A program made the position numbers and the translations under genes. Positions 1 through 4,585 of a stretch of 6,954 nucleotides of DNA are shown piece after piece (position 1 is the first letter of the stretch; each line of letters begins with the position of its first letter). The notes under the pieces are model-generated. The model was not told where the DNA came from. It saw nothing but the letters and a program-made list of their open reading frames with translations, and did not search any database. Where the stretch lies: contig JAEXEM010000057.1 in NCBI GenBank assembly GCA_023401045.1, positions 1 through 6,954 on the forward strand, read 5' to 3'. Origin of the DNA: Actinomycetes bacterium. Lineage in GTDB: Bacteria > Actinomycetota > Actinomycetes > Actinomycetales > Cellulomonadaceae.

Positions 1-839
1 CCCCGGGGCGGTTGGGCCGGCACGTCGTCGAGGGGCTGCGCGCCGCCGGCGTCACCGACGTCGTCGCGGGCGGCCGCCGCCTCGAGCGCGCCGCCGACCT
101 CGGCGAGCGCGGAGCCCGCGTCGTCGAGCTCGACTACGACCGGCCCGAGACCCTCGCCGCCGCGTTCGCCGGCGCCGACACCGTCATGTTCGTCTCAGGG
201 TCGGAGGTCGGGCGGCGGGTGCCGCAGCACACGGCCGTCGTCGACGCGGCCGTCGCCGCCGGTGTCCGGCGGGTCGTCTACACGTCGGCCCCGCACGCCG
301 ACACCACCGCGCTCGTCGTCGCCCCCGAGCACCGCGCCACCGAGGCGCTGCTCGCCGCGTCCGGGCTCGTGACGACCGTGCTGCGGAACAACTGGTACAC
401 CGAGAACTACGTGCAGCAGCTGCGGCAGGCCGCGGCGACCGGGGAGATCGTCGGGTCGGTCGGGTCGGGACGCGTGGCGTCGGCGACGCGGGCGGACCTC
501 GCCGCCGGTGCCGTCGCCGCGCTGACGACGGACGCGTACGACGGCCAGGTGCTCGAGCTCAGCGGTGACGTCGCGTGGACGTACGACGAGCTCGCCGCCG
601 CCGCGTCCGAGGTGCTCGGCCGGACCGTCGTCTACCGCGACGTCACCCCCGACGAGCAGCGCGCCGAGCTCGTCGCGGCCGGTCTCGACGAGGCGACCGC
701 CGGGTTCGTCGTCGCCCTCGACCAGAACATCGCCGCCGGCGACCTCGCCGACGCGACGGACACCCTGCGCACCCTCCTCGGCCGCCCGACGACCCCCCTC
801 GCCGACGGCCTCGCCGCCGCCTGGGCGGCCACCGCCTGA
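1..839 (+). CDS. NmrA/QorB-like NAD(P)-binding SDR oxidoreductase (5' partial)
   Basis: This is an atypical short-chain dehydrogenase of the NmrA/TMR type, closest by eye to the YtfG/QorB NAD(P)H:quinone oxidoreductases. It would be a soluble Rossmann-fold protein using NAD(P)H on a small quinone-like acceptor. The frame is open to the left edge (first full codon at 3). The end of the nucleotide-binding glycine motif is visible as GRLGRHVVEGL at about 6-38, so only some 10 N-terminal residues and the true start are missing; the TTG at 12 is not the start. Family landmarks are DYDRPETLAAAF (about 132-167), YTSAPHAD (from 279), an EHRATEALL stretch (about 328-354) and RNNWYTENY (384-410). The stop TGA is at 837-839. 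The gene converges on the next one and ends 12 nt before a strong hairpin. The family is clear, but the substrate is not; NmrA-type redox-sensing regulators share this fold. Confidence 0.88.
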   Translation, partial: PGRLGRHVVEGLRAAGVTDVVAGGRRLERAADLGERGARVVELDYDRPETLAAAFAGADTVMFVSGSEVGRRVPQHTAVVDAAVAAGVRRVVYTSAPHADTTALVVAPEHRATEALLAASGLVTTVLRNNWYTENYVQQLRQAAATGEIVGSVGSGRVASATRADLAAGAVAALTTDAYDGQVLELSGDVAWTYDELAAAASEVLGRTVVYRDVTPDEQRAELVAAGLDEATAGFVVALDQNIAAGDLADATDTLRTLLGRPTTPLADGLAAAWAATA

Positions 840-851
840 CCGCCACCGTCA

Positions 852-911
852 CGCGAGACCGGGCTGAGGTCGCCCATCCGACGCGATGAACGACCTCAGC
901 CCGGTCTCGCG
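852..911. terminator. Bidirectional hairpin terminator between convergent genes
   Basis: Positions 852-872 and 891-911 are perfect inverted complements (21 bp each), separated by 18 nt. Inside the loop, CATC (875-878) and GATG (885-888) can add four more pairs across a 2x2 internal loop. The hairpin starts 12 nt after the stop of the left gene and 6 nt after the stop of the minus-strand gene, so it could end transcription from both sides. There is no U-tract, which is common for terminators of high-GC actinobacteria. A mobile palindromic repeat (REP-like) is an alternative reading. Confidence 0.7.
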
Positions 912-916
912 AGGTG

Positions 917-2032
917 TCAGAGCGCGTCGGACCAGGCCTCGGCAGCCGTCGTCACCGGTGCACCCGTGCGCGCCGACTCCTCGATCGCGAGGCCGAGCAG
1001 GTGGTCCTGGCAGCCGTCGGCGAGCGGGTAGGGGGCGGGGCCGTCGCCGCGGACCCAGGCGCCCATGCCGTCGAGCAGGTGCGCGACCGCGAGGTCGTCG
1101 TCGGCGAGCCGGGCCCCGACGAACGGGTTGCGGTAGAGCACGCGCCCCTCGGTCGAGATGTGCTCGAGGTCGAACCCGTCGAGGTTCTGCTCGAGGCCGG
1201 ACTGCCGGCGCTCGAGGCGCGAGGTGAGGACGGTACGGGTGTCGGCCCAGCGGGTGACCGCGTCGTCGACGATCTCCCCGTGCGAGCCGCGCACGACGAT
1301 GCGGTTGGTGCGCAGCGGGTTGTACCACTGGTCGTCGGTGAAGTCGTAGAGCACCGAGCGGCCGTCGCCGAGGTCGAGCGTCGCGAGGATGCTGCGGGTC
1401 GGGCGCGGCTCGGTCTCGTCGGTCCAGCCGAACCGTCCGACGGGCAGCAGCAGCGGCGTGGTGAACGCGCGGGCGTCGACCCTCACCGGTCCGCGCCCGG
1501 CGCCGAGCAGGTACCGGGCCAGGCCGACCGCGTGGTACATGTGCGTCGAGGACACCTGCACGCTCGTCGGCGTGCCGATCATCCCCGACGCGACGACCGC
1601 GCGTCGCGCCTGGTGGGCGGGCATGAACGGCGAGTGCTCGGCGACCTGCACGAGCCCGGTCGCGCCGACGTCCGCCCAGAGCGACCGCAGCCCCTCGACG
1701 TCCGGGGCCGGCGGCGTCTCGGCGAGCACGGGGACGGACATCTCGACGATCTCGCGCACCGCGTCGGGGGTCACCGGCCACGGCGTCGCGGTGACGACGA
1801 GCTCGGGCCGGTCCGGCGCGCGACCCGCACCCGGGACGGCGCCGGTGACGAGCTCCTCGATGGTCCGGACGGTCGGCACACCCCACTCGGCCTCGACCTG
1901 CGCACCGCGCTCGGCCGTACGCGTGACGACCCCCGTGCAGCGGAACCGGTCCGGCATGAGCCGGGCCACCCGCACGAAGAACTCGGCCCGCCACCCGGAC
2001 CCCACGACACCGAACCGCACCGGCTGCGTCAT
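917..2032 (-). CDS. Gfo/Idh/MocA-family protein with altered catalytic motifs
   Basis: This 371-residue protein has the Gfo/Idh/MocA architecture: an N-terminal NAD(P)-binding Rossmann domain (about 1-120) and a C-terminal alpha/beta substrate domain. The dinucleotide motif is FGVVGSGWRAEFF (residues 7-19). The family normally oxidises or reduces sugars, inositols or similar polyols. Two hallmark positions differ. The EKP motif reads E105-T106-P107 (in VLAETPPAP), so its lysine is lost. The motif normally read as HxxDLxRYLLG is H167-AVG-LARYLLG, with G170 where aspartate is expected. From memory, a subfamily shares both changes, so this is probably an old variant rather than recent damage. 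The reading frame stays open upstream, but the ATG at 2032-2030 is chosen. It has a strong GAGGAGGT ribosome site (2044-2037) 4 nt upstream and places the Rossmann motif at the usual distance from the N terminus. The gene is monocistronic, divergent from the LLM gene. Its substrate is unknown. Confidence 0.88.
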   Translation of the reverse strand: MTQPVRFGVVGSGWRAEFFVRVARLMPDRFRCTGVVTRTAERGAQVEAEWGVPTVRTIEELVTGAVPGAGRAPDRPELVVTATPWPVTPDAVREIVEMSVPVLAETPPAPDVEGLRSLWADVGATGLVQVAEHSPFMPAHQARRAVVASGMIGTPTSVQVSSTHMYHAVGLARYLLGAGRGPVRVDARAFTTPLLLPVGRFGWTDETEPRPTRSILATLDLGDGRSVLYDFTDDQWYNPLRTNRIVVRGSHGEIVDDAVTRWADTRTVLTSRLERRQSGLEQNLDGFDLEHISTEGRVLYRNPFVGARLADDDLAVAHLLDGMGAWVRGDGPAPYPLADGCQDHLLGLAIEESARTGAPVTTAAEAWSDAL

Positions 2033-2056
2033 CACGACCTCCTCATCGCCGGATCG

Positions 2057-2062
2057 ACGATA
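2057..2062 (-). promoter_or_regulatory. Candidate -10 box (TATCGT) of the Gfo/Idh gene
   Basis: The minus strand reads TATCGT at 2062-2057, matching the actinobacterial TAnnnT -10 form. A start site about 7 nt downstream (near 2049) would give a roughly 17-nt leader containing the GAGGAGGT ribosome site. No good -35 box is visible at 16-19 nt spacing, so the promoter may depend on an activator. Confidence 0.4.
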
Positions 2063-2068
2063 ACCGCG

Positions 2069-2105
2069 CGAGGTCCCGGGTCCGTCGCCCGAGGTCCCGG
2101 GCCCG
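2069..2105. repeat. Tandem 16-bp direct repeats in divergent promoter region
   Basis: CGAGGTCCCGGGTCCG at 2069-2084 is repeated as CGAGGTCCCGGGCCCG at 2090-2105, a 15/16 match with a 12-bp identical core. The period is exactly 21 bp, two helical turns, so both copies face the same side of the helix. They lie just upstream of the candidate -10 box of the minus-strand gene and about 50-90 bp upstream of the LLM start. This is where an operator controlling one or both genes would sit. The binding protein is unknown. Confidence 0.5.
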
Positions 2106-2156
2106 CGCCGCCGCGTTCGGGATGCCGGATGTGCCGTCAAGGTCCACCCTCGACGC

Positions 2157-3149
2157 GTGACGCGATTCGGGTACACCCTCATGACCGAGCAGTCCGGCCC
2201 CCGTGAGCTCGTCCGGTACGCGCAGCACGCCGACCGGCTCGGGTTCGACTTCGCGGTGTCGTCCGACCACTACTTCCCGTGGCTCGACGCCCAGGGGCAC
2301 GCGCCGTACGCGTGGAGCGTGCTCGGCGCGGTCGCGCAGGCGACCGAGCGCCTCGAGCTCATGACGTACGTCACCTGCCCGACGATCCGCTACCACCCGG
2401 CGGTCGTCGCGCAGAAGGCCGCGACCCTCGCGCTGCTCTCCGAGGGTCGGTTCCAGCTCAACGTCGGGGCCGGGGAGAACCTCAACGAGCACGTCGTCGG
2501 GGAGCGCTGGCCCGCGGTCGGGGAGCGGCACGACATGCTCGAGGAAGCCCTCGAGATCATCCACGAGCTGCTCGCCGGGGAACGGCTGACGTACGAGGGC
2601 ACGCACTTCCGCGTCGACTCCGCGAAGCTCTGGGACGTGCCTGACACGAAGGTGCCGATCGGCGTCGCCGTCTCCGGCGGGCAGTCGGTGTCACGGTTCT
2701 CCGGGCTGGCCGACCACCTCGTCGCCGTCGAGCCGGACGCCGACCTCGTGCAGCAGTGGGACGAGGCGCGGGCCGCCATCGAGGACGCCGAGCCGTCCCG
2801 CAAGATCGGCCAGATCCCCATCTCGTGGGGTCCGGACCGCGACGAGGCGATCGAGCGCGCGCACGCCGAGTTCCGCTGGTTCGGCGGAGGCTGGAAGGTC
2901 AACGCCGACCTCCCGACGACGGAGGCGTTCGAGGCGGCGAGCCAGTTCGTCCGCCCCGAGGACGTCGCGGAGTCCATCCCGTGCGGGCCCGACCTCGACG
3001 CGGTCGTCGAGGCCGTGAGCGCCTACTGGGAGGCCGGGTTCACCGACGTCGCCGTCGTGCAGGTCGGCGACGCGCTGCAGCAGCGGTTCCTCGACGAGGC
3101 CGCCGGGCCGCTGCTCGAGGCGCTGCGGGCCGCGGCGCCGGAGGACTGA
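2157..3149 (+). CDS. F420-dependent LLM-class oxidoreductase, G6PDH-like family
   Basis: This 330-residue protein is a luciferase-like TIM barrel of the F420-dependent 'G6PDH family' (TIGR03557 type). Such enzymes move hydride between cofactor F420 and an organic substrate in the cytoplasm. Supporting motifs are the first beta strand FGYTL (4-8), SSDHYFPW (35-42), PTIRYHPAVVAQ (75-86) and GAGENLNE (104-111). By alignment from memory with mycobacterial Fgd1, H38, W42 and E107 correspond to its active-site His40, Trp44 and Glu109. The Fgd1 lysines that hold the sugar phosphate (198 and 259) have no clear counterpart: those regions read AVEPDAD and DVAESIP. The real substrate is therefore probably not glucose-6-phosphate. 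The GTG at 2157 is preferred because the ATG at 2181 would remove the first beta strand. Its ribosome site is weak (AAGG about 14 nt upstream). The small gene at 3209 follows on the same strand. Confidence 0.9.
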   Translation: MTRFGYTLMTEQSGPRELVRYAQHADRLGFDFAVSSDHYFPWLDAQGHAPYAWSVLGAVAQATERLELMTYVTCPTIRYHPAVVAQKAATLALLSEGRFQLNVGAGENLNEHVVGERWPAVGERHDMLEEALEIIHELLAGERLTYEGTHFRVDSAKLWDVPDTKVPIGVAVSGGQSVSRFSGLADHLVAVEPDADLVQQWDEARAAIEDAEPSRKIGQIPISWGPDRDEAIERAHAEFRWFGGGWKVNADLPTTEAFEAASQFVRPEDVAESIPCGPDLDAVVEAVSAYWEAGFTDVAVVQVGDALQQRFLDEAAGPLLEALRAAAPED

Positions 3150-3161
3150 CCGGGACCGAGC

Positions 3162-3178
3162 CGCCCCGGCCCGGGGCG
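3162..3178 (+). terminator. Short GC hairpin after the LLM gene
   Basis: This 17-nt near-palindrome (CGCCCCGG-C-CCGGGGCG) can form a 7-bp stem with a GCC loop, beginning 12 nt after the LLM stop. It has no T-tract, so it may be a weak terminator or attenuator between the LLM gene and the small downstream gene, which has its own strong ribosome site. Confidence 0.35.
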
Positions 3179-3208
3179 AGCAGGGACGACCGACGAGGAG
3201 GACCGACC

Positions 3209-3574
3209 ATGTCCGTCACCGCCTTCCAGGACCTGCCCCTGGCCGACCGCGACCGCGAGTGGGACGGCGCCGCCGCCGAGCGGCGCGTCCGCGAGTGGGC
3301 CGGTGCGCAGGACGAGCCCAACGAGAGGTACCGCGACGCGCACGTCTGGTACGACGCGGAGAAGAAGGACAACTTCACCGCGTACAAGCTGCTCGTCGCC
3401 GACGTCGTCGACGGGAGGCTGGTCGCGGTGCCGCGCGGGGTGTTCGCCGCCGCCGCGGTCATGCAGGGCTCGCGCGGCGGGGTCGACCTGCCGGCCAAGG
3501 ACCGCGACCGGGTCCGCAGCCACCTCGCGAAGTACTACGCGAAGCTCGACGAGACGCCGCCCTGGGAGGACTGA
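3209..3574 (+). CDS. Small protein resembling a phage head-assembly domain
   Basis: This is a 121-residue soluble protein with no signal peptide or membrane segment. It is recognised only by resemblance. The stretch AYKLLVADVVDGRLVAVPRG (58-77), then AAAAVMQGSRGGVDLP (80-95) and DRDRVRSHLAKYY (98-110), looks like a module often seen at the end of actinophage prohead-protease or head-morphogenesis proteins and in stand-alone actinobacterial proteins. The N-terminal motif REWDGAAAERRVREWAG (16-32) is amphipathic and probably helical. The function is unknown. The ATG at 3209 is supported by a near-perfect ribosome site, GAGGAGGA at 3195-3202, with 6 nt spacing. The gene starts 59 nt after the LLM gene on the same strand, so co-transcription is possible. 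It converges on the tRNA pair. It may be a domesticated phage fragment, though its composition matches the neighbours. Confidence 0.8.
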   Translation: MSVTAFQDLPLADRDREWDGAAAERRVREWAGAQDEPNERYRDAHVWYDAEKKDNFTAYKLLVADVVDGRLVAVPRGVFAAAAVMQGSRGGVDLPAKDRDRVRSHLAKYYAKLDETPPWED

Positions 3575-3581
3575 CGCCGCG

Positions 3582-3602
3582 CCGGGCGGGCGACGCCGCC
3601 GG
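3582..3602. terminator. Hairpin in the gap between the small gene and tRNA
   Basis: CC-GGCGG (3582-3589, with G3584 bulged) can pair with CCGCCGG (3596-3602) around a 6-nt loop, giving seven G-C pairs with one bulge. It occupies the 33-nt gap between the stop at 3574 and the tRNA 3' end at 3608. It could terminate either transcript. In such GC-rich sequence a chance stem is possible. Confidence 0.35.
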
Positions 3603-3607
3603 TCGTG

Positions 3608-3681
3608 CGCCCTCGACCGGGCTCGAACCGGCGACCTCCTGCTCGACAGGCAGGCGAGCACTCCGTCTGCTCCACGAGGGC
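3608..3681 (-). tRNA. tRNA-Asp(GTC), atypical anticodon loop
   Basis: A complete cloverleaf reads on the minus strand. The acceptor is GCCCTCG/CGAGGGC (7/7 pairs), the D stem GAGC/GCTC with a 9-nt loop containing GG, and the anticodon stem CCTGC/GCAGG with loop CTGTCGA. The variable loop is AGGTC and the T arm GCCGG-TTCGAGC-CCGGT. The anticodon GTC is at 3647-3645. The discriminator base is G (3608), and with G34-U35-C36 and G10 this agrees with aspartate identity. No CCA is encoded. Oddities: G37 and A38 replace the usual A37 and C38 of tRNA-Asp, and U21 replaces the nearly invariant A21. It may be a functional but divergent isoacceptor, or a decaying copy. It lies 58 nt downstream of the second tRNA on the same strand. 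Confidence 0.8.
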
Positions 3682-3718
3682 TGGTGCCGCGATCGAGCTC
3701 ACCCTGCGGCGGCGGGTG

Positions 3719-3736
3719 CCCGACCGTGCGGTCGGG
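3719..3736 (-). terminator. Hairpin between the two tRNA genes
   Basis: CCCGACCG (3719-3726) and CGGTCGGG (3729-3736) are perfect complements. They form a 7-bp stem with a 4-nt loop (or 8 bp with 2 nt), starting 4 nt beyond the 3' end of the upstream tRNA. It could be a terminator for that tRNA or a structure guiding 3' processing of a two-tRNA transcript. No T-tract follows on the minus strand. Confidence 0.45.
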
Positions 3737-3739
3737 TCG

Positions 3740-3813
3740 TCGGGGTGGCAGGACTCGAACCTGCGCCCTGCGGCGGTCGACGCCGCTGCTCTGCCGAGCT
3801 GAGCTACACCCCG
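3740..3813 (-). tRNA. Class I tRNA with CGA anticodon on a Pro-like body (isotype conflict)
   Basis: A complete cloverleaf reads on the minus strand. The acceptor is CGGGGTG/CACCCCG (7/7, C1-G72), the D stem GCTC/GAGC with loop AGCTCGGCA, and the anticodon stem GCGGC/GCCGC. The variable loop is AGGGC (only 5 nt), the T arm GCAGG-TTCGAGT-CCTGC, and the discriminator A (3740). There is no encoded CCA. The 7-nt anticodon loop is GTCGACC, with T33 in place, giving anticodon CGA (3779-3777), which would read the serine codon UCG. Bacterial tRNA-Ser always has a long variable arm, which is absent here. The C1-G72 pair and A73 instead fit tRNA-Pro, but a proline anticodon needs G36 rather than A36. 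Position 37 is C, whereas a purine is nearly universal. The cloverleaf is certain; the identity is not. It may be an unusual tRNA or a tRNA pseudogene. Confidence 0.75.
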
Positions 3814-3826
3814 GTGCGCCGCCGGA

Positions 3827-3832
3827 ACGGTA
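3827..3832 (-). promoter_or_regulatory. Candidate -10 box (TACCGT) for the tRNA pair
   Basis: The minus strand reads TACCGT at 3832-3827, a TAnnnT box ending 13 nt before the 5' end of the first tRNA. A start near 3820 would leave a short leader of about 7 nt. No convincing -35 hexamer is visible at the expected spacing. The remaining 3814-3873 gap between the acetyltransferase stop and this tRNA shows no strong hairpin, so read-through from that gene is also possible. Confidence 0.35.
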
Positions 3833-3873
3833 CGGGCCGGGTCACCAGGACGCCCACCTTTTTCTGCGAGCGC

Positions 3874-4425
3874 TCAGCCGGCCGGGTCGACGCGGACGGC
3901 CGGCACGTCGGGCGACGGGTCGTCGGCGAGCCGGGCGTGCGTCTCGACGTCGTACCGCACGTCGCCGTACCGCAGCCGGGCACGCTGCACGCCCTCGGCG
4001 AGGAACCCCGCGCCCGTCGCCACCCGGCACGAGGCGGGGTTGTTCGTCCGGTGCCCGAGCTCGAGCCGGTGCAGGCCGAGCTCGGTGAACGCCCACGACG
4101 CGACGGACGCCGCGGCCCGCGTCGCCAGCCTGCGGCCGCGTGCGGCGGGAGCCAGCCAGTACGACACCCATCCGGTGCCGTGGGTGTGCTCGACGTCGGT
4201 GACGGCGACGTTCCCCACCGCGACGCCGTCGAGGACGACGGCGAACCGGTGGTCCTGCGGGGTGCGGACCGCGAGGTGCCCGGTGAGCCGCGCGGCCACC
4301 TCGTCGTCCGACGGGGACGCGGGGAGGTCGAGCTGACGCGGGAGGTCGGGGCCCGTGCGGACGGCGTCGAGCAGGGCGGCGAGGTCGTTCGCGCGCCACG
4401 GGCGCAGCAGGACGTCAGGGGTCAC
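3874..4425 (-). CDS. GNAT N-acetyltransferase, RimJ/RimL type
   Basis: This 183-residue cytoplasmic GNAT-fold protein of the RimJ/RimL (Acetyltransf_3) kind would move an acetyl group from acetyl-CoA to an amine, often a protein N terminus or a small molecule. It opens with VLLRPWRANDLAALLDAV (5-22), the usual first strand and helix. Motif A is visible as WLAPAARGRRLATRAAAS (90-107), whose RGRRLA (96-101) is the acetyl-CoA pyrophosphate loop. Motif B follows with LHRLELGHRTNNPASCRVAT (118-137) and GAGFLAEGV. The start is GTG at 4425-4423, the first start codon giving a normal GNAT N terminus; a weak AGGGTGGGG lies upstream. The frame extends to 4626, but that stretch is Arg/Gly-rich and unlike the family. 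The gene is divergent from the ferritin-VIT gene and lies 60 nt upstream of the tRNA pair on the same strand. The substrate is unknown. Confidence 0.85.
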   Translation of the reverse strand: MTPDVLLRPWRANDLAALLDAVRTGPDLPRQLDLPASPSDDEVAARLTGHLAVRTPQDHRFAVVLDGVAVGNVAVTDVEHTHGTGWVSYWLAPAARGRRLATRAAASVASWAFTELGLHRLELGHRTNNPASCRVATGAGFLAEGVQRARLRYGDVRYDVETHARLADDPSPDVPAVRVDPAG

Positions 4426-4450
4426 GGCCCCACCCTGCCGGTGACGTCCG

Positions 4451-4472
4451 GGGTTTCGTCCACCCGAAACCC
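4451..4472. promoter_or_regulatory. Inverted repeat GGGTTTCG-N6-CGAAACCC, possible operator
   Basis: This perfect 8-bp dyad with a 6-bp spacer lies 25 bp upstream of the acetyltransferase start, in the 160-bp divergent region. Its size and symmetry suit a dimeric repressor such as a TetR- or GntR-type protein. It does not match the LexA or IdeR consensus. It could also act as a hairpin in an acetyltransferase leader. Confidence 0.4.
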
Positions 4473-4508
4473 GGGACGACGTGCACCGGCACACGACGAC
4501 GCCACGCC

Positions 4509-4525
4509 CTCGCAACCCGTGCGAG
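4509..4525. promoter_or_regulatory. Inverted repeat CTCGCA-N5-TGCGAG, possible operator for ferritin-VIT gene
   Basis: This perfect 6-bp dyad ends 5 bp before the -10 box at 4531 and is centred about 27 bp upstream of the predicted transcript start. It therefore lies between the -35 and -10 positions, a classic repressor site. Given the downstream metal transporter, a metal-responsive repressor is a reasonable guess, but no known metal box is recognised. Confidence 0.4.
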
Positions 4526-4530
4526 TTCCG

Positions 4531-4536
4531 TAACGT
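4531..4536 (+). promoter_or_regulatory. -10 box TAACGT of the ferritin-VIT gene
   Basis: TAACGT matches the TAnnnT form and is followed after exactly 7 nt by GTG at 4544-4546, in frame with the transporter. This is the typical layout of a leaderless actinobacterial promoter. The transcript would also carry the second in-frame GTG at 4586 with its own ribosome site. No clear -35 is visible. Confidence 0.5.
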
Positions 4537-4585
4537 CGTCGACGTGCCCCGCCGGCCGTGGGCGCGCCCCCACCGAAGGAGCCTC

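Noticed and set aside
2033..2182. N-terminal extension of the Gfo/Idh protein to 2182
   Set aside because: The extra 50 residues are Arg/Gly/Thr-rich and unlike the family, they would overlap the divergent LLM start, and the ATG at 2032 has a strong ribosome site.
914..2206. Long plus-strand open frame opposite the Gfo/Idh gene
   Set aside because: It is an antisense shadow typical of DNA with extreme GC at third positions; its translation is low-complexity Arg/Val/Gly/Glu-rich with no domain, while the opposite strand encodes a clear family.
3740..3813. A tRNA on the plus strand at the same place
   Set aside because: The stems are self-complementary in both directions, but the T-loop TTCGA, T33 and the D-loop GG only fall in the right places on the minus strand.
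3209..3813. Prophage or integrative element inserted at the tRNA genes
   Set aside because: No integrase, excisionase, direct-repeat att site or composition shift is visible; a single phage-like small gene is not enough.
3859..3863. T5 tract as a plus-strand terminator
   Set aside because: No stable hairpin precedes it and no plus-strand gene needs termination there.
3259..4533. Long plus-strand open frames running through the tRNA region
   Set aside because: They cross two tRNA genes and the antisense of the acetyltransferase, and the translations are Arg-rich without any motif.
4426..4585. IdeR/Fur-type iron box upstream of the ferritin-VIT gene
   Set aside because: No sequence resembling the AT-rich 19-bp IdeR or Fur consensus is present in this interval.
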